This document shows positions 37,054 to 46,044 of a DNA stretch of 64,000 nt, piece by piece. Below the pieces are notes generated by a model. That model was not told the DNA's origin. It did not search any database and saw nothing but the letters and a program-made list of their open reading frames with translations. Both the position numbers and the translations under genes were made by a program. The stretch is from Lacrimispora amygdalina (GTDB lineage: Bacteria > Bacillota > Clostridia > Lachnospirales > Lachnospiraceae). Every line of letters begins with the position of its first letter. The first letter of the stretch is position 1. The stretch lies in the NCBI RefSeq assembly GCF_900205965.1, contig NZ_OAOF01000001.1:372001-436000 (forward strand), given 5' to 3'.

Positions 37054-37082
37054 AGAATACCATATTTTCCATAGTATTGCAA
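37054..37082 (-). promoter_or_regulatory. Promoter of S10 operon
   Basis: On the minus strand TTGCAA (37077-37082), a 17-bp spacer and TATTCT (37054-37059). It lies about 230 bp before rpsJ, so the transcript would have a long leader with CACACGGGAACGTGTAC-type inverted repeats that could carry regulation. The rest of the 36826-37149 gap shows no gene. Confidence 0.65.
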
Positions 37083-37092
37083 GTACTTTTTT

Positions 37093-37131
37093 CAAAAAAA
37101 AACGCAGAATCTGATTTTTCCAGATTCTGCG
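37093..37131 (-). terminator. Terminator of third cell-wall-binding gene
   Basis: Perfect 11-bp stem CGCAGAATCTG / CAGATTCTGCG (37103-37131), followed on the minus strand by a T-rich run of nine. It separates the surface-protein gene from the S10 promoter. Confidence 0.92.
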
Positions 37132-37149
37132 CATTTATAAGTCTGATTT

Positions 37150-38502
37150 TTACTTCCAGACTGGTTCATAAGGCTCTCTTCCTTCATTACCAGAGGGCGT
37201 TTCATCATCCACTTTTAAAAGAGTTCCGTTGCTGCTTGTTTTGTATTTCACGCCATCAGCGCTTTTTACGGTTGTTCCCCTGGATACTCTTCCTGATGTA
37301 TTCACAACATAGGTAGTTGTTGTACTGCCAGTAGGAATGGAAATTGGCTCATACTTGGAGCCGTCTTCTGCAGACTGAAGCTTTCCCATATAATAGAGAT
37401 AGCCATCCTTCACTCCGGTATAACCCCTGCCGCTGTTACTGAAGTAATACATGCATTCGCTTCCGTCTCCTTCTATTACCTTGACTCTTCCGGTCTGCAT
37501 ACTGCTTGTCTTTTTATCTCCGAAATAAAAAGCTGTATAATCAGAACCGCTTCCGATGTGCAGCTTCTGAAGTCCATACACCGGAACACCCAGATCATTA
37601 AACAGGTATGTATTGTCTTTAATCCTTACCAGATTGGAGGTACTGGCCTCACCTTCCTTGGGACCTGCTTTGGGAATTCCTGAACTGGAAAAATAGAACC
37701 ACTCTACACTCTCTTCGTATCCGCTTAAATCCTCAGGTGGTTCTGTGGAATACCAGCCCTCCCGGAGTTTACCATTGGGATCGTAATATTTGTAATCTTG
37801 AATCTCATATTCTGCGTTATCAACACCGACTTTCTTCCAGCCTGACTGCAGTTCCCCTTTATCATTAAAACAATATGAAATTCCGTCAATTCTATAAGTA
37901 CCGTAATCTCCGGAAAAATCTTTTGGTACATATTTCTTGCCGTTATCACTGAAGTAGAACCAGAACTTTCCTTCATCAGAATCTCCGGGCGTGATCCGTC
38001 CGTCATCGTCACTGTCCGGGGGATAAAGCTTCTGCCAGCCCGTCTTCATGACTCCGTCCGCTCCTGTATAATACATGTCGTCAAGGATCCAGCCCGTCTG
38101 CATCTCCCCGTTGGGATCAAAATAGTACCACTTATTGTCGATTTTAGACCAGTTATCCATAATCGCTTTTCCGCTGCTCCCAAAATAATACCACTTGTAA
38201 TCATTACTGCCGGAATCCTTAAATTTCATCCACTTATCCGTTACGAGAATACCGTTGGAATCCATATAATAAGTGTTCTCAACCCAGGTATTGACTGCCA
38301 TATCACCATTGCTGTCTAAATACCTCCACAAATTATCCGCACCTTTTTTCCAGGTATTGCTTACTTTACCTCCGCTTGAATCATAATACACCCAGGTGCT
38401 TCCTGACTGTGCCCACCCCTCGGCCGCCCAGACGTCCATAGATGCCGCTCCGACTGTCAGTATGACTGCTGCCGCCAGTGCAATGAGACCTTTTCTTTTC
38501 AT
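37150..38502 (-). CDS. Secreted cell-wall-binding-repeat protein (450 aa)
   Basis: The signal peptide MKRKGLIALAAAVILTVGAASMDVWAAE is followed almost entirely by CW_binding_1-type repeats: WAQSGSTWVYYDSSGGK, NLWRYLDSNGDM, KIDNKWYYFDPNGEMQTGW, ISYCFNDKGELQSGWKKVG and others, some long and irregular with acidic inserts (PPDSDDDGRITPGDSDEG). No catalytic domain is visible. It is presumably a surface-retained protein. It is related in repeat type to the pair at 16.6-18.9 kb and, like them, sits at the border of a ribosomal block. Confidence 0.88.
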   Translation of the reverse strand: MKRKGLIALAAAVILTVGAASMDVWAAEGWAQSGSTWVYYDSSGGKVSNTWKKGADNLWRYLDSNGDMAVNTWVENTYYMDSNGILVTDKWMKFKDSGSNDYKWYYFGSSGKAIMDNWSKIDNKWYYFDPNGEMQTGWILDDMYYTGADGVMKTGWQKLYPPDSDDDGRITPGDSDEGKFWFYFSDNGKKYVPKDFSGDYGTYRIDGISYCFNDKGELQSGWKKVGVDNAEYEIQDYKYYDPNGKLREGWYSTEPPEDLSGYEESVEWFYFSSSGIPKAGPKEGEASTSNLVRIKDNTYLFNDLGVPVYGLQKLHIGSGSDYTAFYFGDKKTSSMQTGRVKVIEGDGSECMYYFSNSGRGYTGVKDGYLYYMGKLQSAEDGSKYEPISIPTGSTTTTYVVNTSGRVSRGTTVKSADGVKYKTSSNGTLLKVDDETPSGNEGREPYEPVWK

Positions 38503-38643
38503 ATCTTCACTCCTTACAGGGATTTCCTTTTTTACTAATATTTATTTTAACAATTAATCTTAGATTATTCAACTGTTTTAATCTTTCAATTCTATTACAA
38601 AATTATTGCTCTTAGTAATTTACTCCATATAGCATAGAAAGAA

Positions 38644-38685
38644 AAATGCCGGAATGGAGGAATAAAACCACCCGTCCCGGCATTT
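38644..38685. terminator. Hairpin downstream of Cys-rich gene
   Basis: Arms AAATGCCGG (38644-38652) and CCGGCATTT (38677-38685), followed on the minus strand by TTTC. Probable terminator of the small Cys-rich gene, 27 bp past its stop. Confidence 0.6.
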
Positions 38686-38711
38686 CCTGTCTTTCAATCT
38701 ATTTTATATAT

Positions 38712-38903
38712 CTATCTGCAGCAGTTATTTCTCCTGCAGCAGTTATTTCTGCATCCACAGTTTGACCGGCAGCTTCTTAAGAAGCCTGACCGGTTATTGC
38801 AGCGATTACTGCAGATCCAGCCGCAGCCATTACAGCCCCGCCAGTTACACCAGTAATTACACCCACAGCAGCCGAAGGAAAATCCCATCCGGAAACAGCC
38901 CAT
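38712..38903 (-). CDS. 63-aa cysteine-rich protein, unrecognised
   Basis: The ORF has SD AGAGGTG 9 nt before its ATG, TATAAT-like sequence upstream and a hairpin downstream, all supporting a real gene. Sixteen of 63 residues are Cys (CCGC, CC pairs, CxC), with many Gly, Asn and Arg; the C-terminus repeats RNNCC. No Lys, Asp or Glu occur. There is no signal peptide. Possible roles are metal or thiol binding, a spore-coat-like component, or a peptide precursor; I do not recognise a family. Confidence 0.6.
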   Translation of the reverse strand: MGCFRMGFSFGCCGCNYWCNWRGCNGCGWICSNRCNNRSGFLRSCRSNCGCRNNCCRRNNCCR

Positions 38904-38972
38904 AAGTCTTACACCTCTTTATTTATTATTATACTATAATATATAGAAGTGGCAGACAAGGTGTGAATAACC

Positions 38973-39001
38973 TTGACGCTCATAGCTCTATCCAGTATAA
39001 T
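38973..39001 (+). promoter_or_regulatory. Promoter of methyltransferase gene
   Basis: TTGACG (38973-38978), a 17-bp spacer and TATAAT (38996-39001), 58 bp before the plus-strand methyltransferase start. Confidence 0.8.
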
Positions 39002-39058
39002 CATAGAATCATTAAGATAAATTAAGACATTTATATAGAAAGAAAGGCGGCAACAAGT

Positions 39059-39928
39059 ATGTGGATTGCAGACGGCTGGAAAGATTATGAAGTAATAGAT
39101 TGTTCAGAGGGTGAAAAATTAGAACGATGGGGGCATTATCTCCTGGTTCGTCCGGACCCCCAGGTCATCTGGTCCACCCCCAAAAAAGAACCGGGCTGGA
39201 CAAAAATGAATGGTCACTATCACCGCAGTGCCAAGGGCGGCGGCGAATGGGAATTCTTCCATCTTCCAGAGCAATGGACTATTAATTATAAGGAATTAAT
39301 ATTTCAGCTGAAGCCCTTCAGTTTTAAGCACACAGGTCTTTTTCCGGAACAGGCCGCTAACTGGGACTGGTTTGGGGATAAAATAAGACAGGCCGGACGA
39401 CCGGTGAAAGTTCTCAATCTCTTTGCATATACCGGGGGAGCAACTCTGGCTGCTGCAAAGGCAGGAGCTCACGTGACTCATGTGGATGCTTCCAAGGGTA
39501 TGGTTGGATGGGCCAAGGAAAACGCCCGTTCGTCAGGACTGGAATCCGCTTCTATCCGCTGGATCGTCGATGACTGTGTGAAATTCGTTGAACGGGAGAT
39601 CAGAAGGGGCAATCATTATGACGCTATTATTATGGATCCTCCGTCTTATGGCAGAGGGCCAAAAGGTGAGATCTGGAAGATCGAGGAATCCATCCACCCA
39701 TTTGTAAAGCTCTGTGCCCAGCTCTTATCTGATTCACCGTTATTCTTTCTCATCAATTCCTATACTACGGGACTGGCTCCTTCTGTATTGTCCTATATGA
39801 TTTCTACAGAGATTGTGCAGAAATTCGGAGGCCGGGTTCAGTCAGACGAAGTGGGACTTCCTGTGAAAAGCTCCGGTCTAATTCTCCCATGCGGTGCTTC
39901 CGGCAGATGGTCGTCAGACCGGGGTTAG
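39059..39928 (+). CDS. Class I SAM-dependent methyltransferase (RlmI/RlmK-like)
   Basis: 289 aa. The Rossmann core begins KVLNLFAYTGGATLAAAKAGAHVTHVDASKGMVGWAKENA; the catalytic motif is DAIIMDPPSYGRGPKGEIWKIE (~residues 190-212). This pattern is that of the RlmI/RlmK/RlmL group that makes m5C or m7G in 23S rRNA. An N-terminal PUA domain is absent; residues 1-80 hold WSTPKKEPGWTKMNGHYHR-type sequence instead. The target is inferred, not shown. SD AAGGCGG. Confidence 0.85.
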   Translation: MWIADGWKDYEVIDCSEGEKLERWGHYLLVRPDPQVIWSTPKKEPGWTKMNGHYHRSAKGGGEWEFFHLPEQWTINYKELIFQLKPFSFKHTGLFPEQAANWDWFGDKIRQAGRPVKVLNLFAYTGGATLAAAKAGAHVTHVDASKGMVGWAKENARSSGLESASIRWIVDDCVKFVEREIRRGNHYDAIIMDPPSYGRGPKGEIWKIEESIHPFVKLCAQLLSDSPLFFLINSYTTGLAPSVLSYMISTEIVQKFGGRVQSDEVGLPVKSSGLILPCGASGRWSSDRG

Positions 39929-39933
39929 AATGG

Positions 39934-40971
39934 TCAACGTCCTCCGTTAAACAGGCACCAGATCAGAGGCAGGTGTTTTCTCATAAGAATGCTGACTGCG
40001 TAACTGATCAAAATACAGAATAATGGCATAGTGATATAAAGGCCAATCGTTATGGCCGGTACTGGCGGGAGCAGCAATGCTCCCGTTTTATTAATTAAAC
40101 GCACAACTGAAAAATGTATGGCATAGAGAAAAAAATTCTGTTTCATCCAGTCCTTTACTTCTTTTAGGTATCTGCCAGGAATCATGAGCCATAAACTTAC
40201 GGGAATCATCAGTCTGAAGCAGACTGTGGCAGCCGCATACTCTCCCCTCACATGACCGGGAATATCCACGTTCTTAATCAGACAGGCAGCAACGAAAAGA
40301 ATGGCACCTGCTGCAAGAAAATTTTTGTTAAAAGGACTTTCTGCTATCTCCTTTCCATGAATGGCAGCATATGCACCGAATGAATAATAAAAGAGAGCAT
40401 CCAGATTTACCCACAAAAGCGCCTCGCCCAGATAAATCGCAACCAGAATACCTGCCAATAATGCGATTCCAGATACCTTTCTTTTTACAATCACATATAT
40501 CACAGGCGCAAGAAGGACCAGAAGGATCAGCTGATTGAGATACCAGAATACATAATTATAGGAAAAGTGAAGCACTGCCTGTGCTGCTTCCGGAAAGGTG
40601 AAAGGAATTCTTCCTTTTCCTATGACCCTGGATATAAAAGGAATTCTGCTCCCGATGACATAACCCAGATAATACAGAAAGTTCCACATAATATAAGGAA
40701 CCAGAATACTGCGTATCCTGGAATTCCATTTAACCCATAACTTTTCCATTGTATATCCCCGAAAAAACAAATAGGAAGATATTAAAAAGAAGCCCGGGAC
40801 TGCAATCTGCGCTACTGTATTTCCCCAAAAGCGCTCCAGTAAGTCTACCCGATAGGCAACGCCGGTCTTTCCTAAAAACAGTACCGCATTATAAGAATGA
40901 ACCCAGATCACCAGTATACTGAATAAAAATGTAAACCAGATCACTTTATTACGAAAATATTTTTCTTCCAT
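39934..40971 (-). CDS. Membrane acyltransferase (acyltransferase 3 family)
   Basis: 345 aa from MEEKYFRNKVIWFTFLFSILVIWVHSYNAVLF, with GAGGAGG 6 nt upstream of that ATG. About ten membrane helices. The early IWVHSYN segment stands where the family has its catalytic His, followed by FLISSYLFFRGY. Such proteins O-acylate surface sugars. It lies 33 bp after the murR/rpiR-type gene, probably in one transcript with nanE. Confidence 0.8.
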   Translation of the reverse strand: MEEKYFRNKVIWFTFLFSILVIWVHSYNAVLFLGKTGVAYRVDLLERFWGNTVAQIAVPGFFLISSYLFFRGYTMEKLWVKWNSRIRSILVPYIMWNFLYYLGYVIGSRIPFISRVIGKGRIPFTFPEAAQAVLHFSYNYVFWYLNQLILLVLLAPVIYVIVKRKVSGIALLAGILVAIYLGEALLWVNLDALFYYSFGAYAAIHGKEIAESPFNKNFLAAGAILFVAACLIKNVDIPGHVRGEYAAATVCFRLMIPVSLWLMIPGRYLKEVKDWMKQNFFLYAIHFSVVRLINKTGALLLPPVPAITIGLYITMPLFCILISYAVSILMRKHLPLIWCLFNGGR

Positions 40972-41003
40972 TGGGTTCCTCCTCTCACTTTCATGCAATC
41001 AAT

Positions 41004-41861
41004 TTAGCACATCTTATCCAGTACTGATGAAGATACCCTTTCATTCACCTGATTACAGGTGTCAAAATACCTTCTGTAATATTCCGTATACATTAAATCA
41101 ATCAAAAACAACTGACTGATTTCCGAGGATGTGGAACCTCCCTGCAAAGGTCCTTCATTCGCTCCGCAAAGCAGCGTTACGTCGGCAAATGAGGTGAGCG
41201 GAGATTTTACAAAGCGGGTGATGCAGATCGTAGCAGCACCGGCCTTTTTTGCAAGCTCTGCAACATGAATGGTATCTTTTGTAGCACCTGAATAGGAAAA
41301 TATCACAGCTACTTCTCCCTCCCCCAGCATGGAGGCAACCATCGCCTGCATATGGGAATCCGATACACAGGACACCTTGGGTTCAATTCTTAAGAACTTA
41401 TTTGCAGCTTTCATGGCGGATAGCATGCTCGCTCCCACCCCAAAGAAACATATCCTTTTTGCTTCGTGAAGATAACGAATTACCTGGTCGAAGCTTTCCT
41501 CATTTAATAAGGAATACGTTTCTTCCAGTGCGCTCATATTTGTGTTAAGAACCTTCCTGGATACTTCCGCAAAGGTATCTTTCAGGCTGATATCTCCTTC
41601 TAAACGCCCCTGTCCCGTAGTCTCATCATGCAGACCCAGGGATAACTGCATCTTAAATTCCTGATATCCTTTCAGCTCCAATGTTTTGCAAAAGCGAAAT
41701 ACACTGGTATCTCCAACTTCACACGCTTCAGCCAGATCAGTAATGGACATAAACAGCACCTCTCTGTAATTCTGGAGTATATAATCCGCTACTTTTCGTT
41801 CAGCCTTTGTAAACTGATTATATTCTGCACGAATCCTGGTTAAAAAATCACCTTTCATCAC
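41004..41861 (-). CDS. MurR/RpiR-family regulator
   Basis: 285 aa. An N-terminal HTH_6 (MSITDLAEACEVGDTSVFRFCKTLELKGYQEFKMQL) is followed by a SIS domain (~125-260: RICFFGVGASMLSAMKAANKFLRI... VAVIFSYSGATKDTIHVAELAKKAGAATICITR) that binds phosphosugars. It overlaps the end of nanE by 4 bp, so it likely senses an amino-sugar phosphate and controls this cluster (inference). Confidence 0.92.
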   Translation of the reverse strand: MMKGDFLTRIRAEYNQFTKAERKVADYILQNYREVLFMSITDLAEACEVGDTSVFRFCKTLELKGYQEFKMQLSLGLHDETTGQGRLEGDISLKDTFAEVSRKVLNTNMSALEETYSLLNEESFDQVIRYLHEAKRICFFGVGASMLSAMKAANKFLRIEPKVSCVSDSHMQAMVASMLGEGEVAVIFSYSGATKDTIHVAELAKKAGAATICITRFVKSPLTSFADVTLLCGANEGPLQGGSTSSEISQLFLIDLMYTEYYRRYFDTCNQVNERVSSSVLDKMC

Positions 41862-42583
41862 TCTGTTTCTCCCTTTTTATCTGTTTTTTCTCCTATGCGG
41901 CACCCCGCACCGGTTATAAAATCACGGGTTATCTCTCTGGGTCTTGTAATGGCACTCCCTACTACTGCCGCCCATGCGCCCGCTTTGAATACAGCTTTCA
42001 GCTGATCCGGGTTTTTAATACCACCTTCTGCAATCACAGGTCTCCCACTGTCTGAGGAAAGCCTCCTGATTAGTTCCAGATTAGGAAGAACGGCGTTTTG
42101 AGTATACTGGGTATAGCCGCATAAAGTCGTCCCGATCAGATCAATTCCCATATGAGCAGCAAGCATCCCCTCTTCGTAATCAGAGCAGTCTGCCATAAAA
42201 AGCTGAACCGGAAATTTTAATCTGATCTTTCTCAAAAAATCTGACAGCTTATCTCCATCCGGCCGTGGTCTGTGCGTACAGTCCAGGGCAATGATGTCCA
42301 CCCCCTCAAAAACAAGGGCTTCCACTTCTTTCATAGTAGGTGTAATAACAATCTCTGCTCCTTTATATCTTTGCTTTATAATGCCAATTATGGGTAAGTC
42401 TATATTTTTTTTAATTTCACGTATATCAGATATGGAATTGGCACGGATACCAACCGCACCGCCTTCCATGGCCGCATATGCCATTCGCGACATAATATAA
42501 GAACTGAAAAGAGGCTCATCCGGCAGAGCCTGGCATGAGACTATCAGTCCGCCCGCCAACCGGTCGAATATCGCATTCTCCAT
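41858..42583 (-). CDS. nanE: N-acetylmannosamine-6-phosphate 2-epimerase
   Basis: A 241-aa TIM barrel: GGLIVSCQALPDEPL at the N-terminus, AVGIRANSISDIREIKK, LDCTHRPRPDG and VIAEGGIKNPDQLKAVFKAGAWAAVVGSAITRP. Converts ManNAc-6-P to GlcNAc-6-P in sialic acid catabolism. No nanA, kinase or transporter is adjacent, so the rest of the pathway lies elsewhere or the enzyme serves wall amino-sugar recycling. Confidence 0.93.
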   Translation of the reverse strand: MENAIFDRLAGGLIVSCQALPDEPLFSSYIMSRMAYAAMEGGAVGIRANSISDIREIKKNIDLPIIGIIKQRYKGAEIVITPTMKEVEALVFEGVDIIALDCTHRPRPDGDKLSDFLRKIRLKFPVQLFMADCSDYEEGMLAAHMGIDLIGTTLCGYTQYTQNAVLPNLELIRRLSSDSGRPVIAEGGIKNPDQLKAVFKAGAWAAVVGSAITRPREITRDFITGAGCRIGEKTDKKGETE

Positions 42584-42768
42584 TTTCCTACCTCCCTTAT
42601 CTAAACAAAGTAATCATATCACAGATGAAAAAGGTATTTCAATATAAAGCAGTAAGAGATATCGATAAAATTAAGATTATTTTCACATAATTTTCCAGCA
42701 ATCTGCGTAGGGTTTATGATATAATAAGGAAATCGTAAAGACAGTCATTATATAAGGAGTAAGAAATC

Positions 42769-44067
42769 ATGAAAAAGATAATAAGCGCCGCATGCATGTC
42801 TCTCGCAATCTTATTTACAGGGATCCTTTTCTTATTGAATCCTGATTCAGCGGACAGCAGATCCGGCGCATCAGAAGAACTGCTTCATATATTTAATAAC
42901 GAACAGGAACAGGATTTGCATATCATGGCATTGGGACCCGGGATTAATAACCTCTCAGCCTCTGATGAATTTTCCACGTATCAGTGGGGCTTAAAAAATG
43001 ATGGTGAATTCCGCCTCATCGAAATGGTACAGAAATTTAAGAACGTAGATAATCCATACAGCGAAAGCGGCATCTCAGGCAATCTTACCGCTCCAAAGCC
43101 GGGTCCTGGAAATTATGAAGCAAAAGTTACCCATGCAGTTTCAGGAATAGACATTAACATTCAGCCAGCCTGGGCTCTCTATGATCAGGCAGAAAATAAG
43201 CGATCTGTTATTGTTGCAATTATTGATACAGGAATTGATATCGGCCATCAGGAGCTGCAGAATGCGATCTGGACAAACCCAGGGGAGACAGATGGAGACG
43301 GCATTGATAACGATGGCAATGGTTATGCAGATGATATTCATGGCTGGAACTTTTATACAAATAACAATCAGGTCTTTGCCGGCAGCGAGGACAGCCACGG
43401 CACCCATGCAGCCGGAACAATCGGTGCATCAAGAGGGAGTTTTGGAATTGCAGGTATCACGGACAACAACTATGTCAAAATCATGCCGTTAAAAGCTCTG
43501 GGAGGAAAAGAAGGTGTGGGTTCTCCTTCAGCAGTAATCAATGCGATTCACTATGCAGAACAGAATGGAGCTTCCATCTGCAACTTAAGTATGGGAACAA
43601 CCGGATACAGCGAAGAGCTTGCCCAGACAATTAAGAATTCCCATATGCTTTTTGTTGTCTCCTGCGGCAATGGAGGAATATCCGGCCTCGGTTATAATAC
43701 CGACGTATATCCGGTTTATCCTGCATCACTTCCATATGATAATGTTATCTCTGTAGCAAATATCCTGTTTGACGGTTCCTTAAGCAAGGATTCCAATTAC
43801 GGAGCGGCAAGCGTAGATATAGCTGCACCCGGAACCTATATCCTAAGCACTATACCGGATAATTCCTATGGTTATATGAGCGGAACTTCTATGGCAGCTC
43901 CTATGGTTACAGGTGTTGCAGCCATGCTTTATTCGTATCGTACAGATATTAGTTTAGCCGATGTGAAGAACATTATTATCAACTCCAGCAGAAAACTGGA
44001 TACGCTTTCAGGTAAACTGGTAAGTGGAGGTCTCCTGGATGCTTACAGTGCTTTAACCTGGAAATAA
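42769..44067 (+). CDS. Secreted subtilisin-like serine protease (S8)
   Basis: 432 aa with an N-terminal signal/anchor (KKIISAACMSLAILFTGILFLL). The full catalytic triad is present: Asp in VIVAIIDTGIDIGH (~residue 150), His in SHGTHAAGTIG (~residue 212) and Ser in YMSGTSMAAPMVTGVAAML (~residue 375). A DGDGIDNDGNGYADD segment looks like a calcium-binding loop. It is the only plus-strand gene among its neighbours, with SD AAGGAG and TATAAT upstream. It probably acts at or outside the cell surface. Confidence 0.92.
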   Translation: MKKIISAACMSLAILFTGILFLLNPDSADSRSGASEELLHIFNNEQEQDLHIMALGPGINNLSASDEFSTYQWGLKNDGEFRLIEMVQKFKNVDNPYSESGISGNLTAPKPGPGNYEAKVTHAVSGIDINIQPAWALYDQAENKRSVIVAIIDTGIDIGHQELQNAIWTNPGETDGDGIDNDGNGYADDIHGWNFYTNNNQVFAGSEDSHGTHAAGTIGASRGSFGIAGITDNNYVKIMPLKALGGKEGVGSPSAVINAIHYAEQNGASICNLSMGTTGYSEELAQTIKNSHMLFVVSCGNGGISGLGYNTDVYPVYPASLPYDNVISVANILFDGSLSKDSNYGAASVDIAAPGTYILSTIPDNSYGYMSGTSMAAPMVTGVAAMLYSYRTDISLADVKNIIINSSRKLDTLSGKLVSGGLLDAYSALTWK

Positions 44068-44093
44068 TGCATCTGATTCAAATACAAAGCAAG

Positions 44094-44131
44094 AAAAAAG
44101 CTGCCATGAATTAATTCATGACAGCTTTTTT
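44094..44131. terminator. Bidirectional terminator between convergent genes
   Basis: Stem GCTGCCATGAA / TTCATGACAGC with TTAA loop, flanked by AAAAAA on the left and TTTTTT on the right. It serves both the protease (+) and the DUF5722-like gene (-). Confidence 0.92.
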
Positions 44132-45805
44132 CTATTTCTCTAATGCTCTCCACTTAAAGTTTGGAATCACATCAGACCATTTTTGTATACCAATAATTGA
44201 TTTTGCAAACTCTGTTGTTTCTAAAGTACTCTTTTTCTTATCTATCTCATGGAACACCTGCCAGATCTTGCGCCGTCTGGTCGCCACAATATCATCTCCC
44301 TTAGTCATGTCACAGGCCCAGAGTCCAAAGGCAAGACCGCTTCTGACTTCCAGGGGAGCATCCACCTGCCGGCTTAAGATATAAGCGTCAATATAAGGAT
44401 TGCTGTCAACCATGTAATAGGAATAAGCATAGGCTGCAGCCTGTATCTGGGAAACATCTTCACCAGACTGGGTTTTTGCCGTAAATCCCTGTTCCGTCAG
44501 AATAATATGTCTTACCTTTCCGGTAGGCGATTTCAGACAATCCTGAGCCATATAGTCAGTCAGTGTATTTAAATTCTTAAAATTAATAACCGGTGAATCA
44601 AAATCATTGGTGATTAAACCGGTTTTGTCATCGTCCCAGAATTCCGGCTCAGTCATCGGGCATGGATATGGATGATACGATAATCCCCAGTCCATCTGCC
44701 CCTGCTCATTGGCAATGGCATTGAAAGCATCAATCACTTCTTTACCGCCGTATTTCAGTTTATGATCAATCTCATTATTCCAGTTATAATCCAGGGAGAA
44801 GTAAACCCGGTCATTGGCACTGGTGCTTTTAATTGCGGTGTAGAATACGCGGAATGCATTCTGATATGCATGAAGGTAGCTGGTTAAATCTCTGGCTCCT
44901 ACGTAGTTCCACTGCTGATTGTTGATTTCATTCCCTATAATCCAGTTGGATATCTTACCATAATTGGGATTGGTGCCATTATAACGCTCAGCCAGAAATG
45001 AGGCTATTGCTCTTGTCTGTTCATATCCTTCCGGCGTCGCAGTATTAAACATGTAATAGAATGCCTTGGAATTTTTCTTGGTCCCAGGATAGATCAGGTC
45101 AGGATTGGAAGGATTCCAGCCATTCAAAATAATCGCAGTAACAGTCATTCCTTTTCCTGAGAGAGCGCTGATGGTCTCATCGTAACTCTTTATGGCATTA
45201 GTATCAAAATGATAGGTTTTTCCGTCATATTGATACTCAATTCCCTGTCCCAGAATCTGGTGGAATGAAATATTCGTAGCCACATGTTTCACTCCCAGTT
45301 CAAATGCATCTCCCAGCATGTTAAGCTGAATGTTTAACCCCTTTTTAGTAAGGGGATCACTGAACTCTTTCTTATTAGCAGCAACTGCCTCCGGATTGGT
45401 TATGTAATGAGGTTTACTCACAGGTATGTACTTGCTGCCATCCCAGACAGCCACAACAAATCTGCTGTAAAGTCTGTCCTGTATAGTATTACGATTCAGG
45501 GAAAAAGTAAATGCGGCAGAGTCTCCTAAAGATGCTTTGGCTGCATAATCCGTTCTTCCTTCCAGGCTGTTTTGATAGGGCTGAAGCTCTACCAGATAAA
45601 GTACACCATCCGTTCCTTCAGCAGGTGCATGATTTGAAACCTTTACCGTTACGCTGGTTAAATCTGAATTAACGAGACAGGACTGAATAACCGCCTGATC
45701 ATCGGTAAATACTTCATCCGCCAGCGAAACGAATGCAGATGCACAGCATAAAAATCCTGCCGCCAAAAGTCCGGTAAAGAATCTGCCTATTTTAAATTTA
45801 TTCAT
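44132..45805 (-). CDS. Secreted TIM-barrel protein, DUF5722-like
   Basis: 557 aa from MNKFKIGRFFTGLLAAGFLCCASAF, an ATG with GGAGG 9 nt upstream, which begins a signal peptide. An N-terminal beta-sandwich (~30-145) precedes a large barrel domain with IIGNEINNQQWNY (likely acid/base Glu, ~residue 290), LSYHPYPCPMTEPEFW and HIILTEQGFTAKT (likely nucleophile Glu, ~440). The pattern is that of glycosidase clan A folds and resembles DUF5722 proteins; the substrate is unknown. Confidence 0.7.
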   Translation of the reverse strand: MNKFKIGRFFTGLLAAGFLCCASAFVSLADEVFTDDQAVIQSCLVNSDLTSVTVKVSNHAPAEGTDGVLYLVELQPYQNSLEGRTDYAAKASLGDSAAFTFSLNRNTIQDRLYSRFVVAVWDGSKYIPVSKPHYITNPEAVAANKKEFSDPLTKKGLNIQLNMLGDAFELGVKHVATNISFHQILGQGIEYQYDGKTYHFDTNAIKSYDETISALSGKGMTVTAIILNGWNPSNPDLIYPGTKKNSKAFYYMFNTATPEGYEQTRAIASFLAERYNGTNPNYGKISNWIIGNEINNQQWNYVGARDLTSYLHAYQNAFRVFYTAIKSTSANDRVYFSLDYNWNNEIDHKLKYGGKEVIDAFNAIANEQGQMDWGLSYHPYPCPMTEPEFWDDDKTGLITNDFDSPVINFKNLNTLTDYMAQDCLKSPTGKVRHIILTEQGFTAKTQSGEDVSQIQAAAYAYSYYMVDSNPYIDAYILSRQVDAPLEVRSGLAFGLWACDMTKGDDIVATRRRKIWQVFHEIDKKKSTLETTEFAKSIIGIQKWSDVIPNFKWRALEK

Positions 45806-45831
45806 TTCGCATTTCCTCCATGTAGTCTTAA

Positions 45832-46044
45832 TCAAGATACCCTACAATGATACCTAATTTCCCTGATTTTTACAATAACGTTTTTATTACGTATTTGTAA
45901 TAAAACCTTAAGGCGTGGAACAACCGCCCACAAGGGGTTTACCCTAATTAGGAAAGAGAAGCCACCCGTACCTGATAAAACGAATGTAAGTAATGCCAGA
46001 ATGAAAAGACCAAAGGTCATAAGATCTTTAAAGTCAAACTTCAT
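45832..46044 (-). CDS. Possible holin-like type I toxin or its remnant
   Basis: The ORF starts MKFDFKDLMTFGLFILALLTFVLSG, a single membrane helix with the acidic-aromatic lead seen in putative holin-like (Hol_Tox) toxins. After that point it continues with unrelated basic sequence through a GGGTAAACCCC / GTGGGCGGTTGTTCCACGCC inverted-repeat zone, which in such loci often encodes the antitoxin RNA terminator. The SD is poor. It may be a frame-damaged toxin gene. Confidence 0.3.
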   Translation of the reverse strand: MKFDFKDLMTFGLFILALLTFVLSGTGGFSFLIRVNPLWAVVPRLKVLLQIRNKNVIVKIREIRYHCRVS

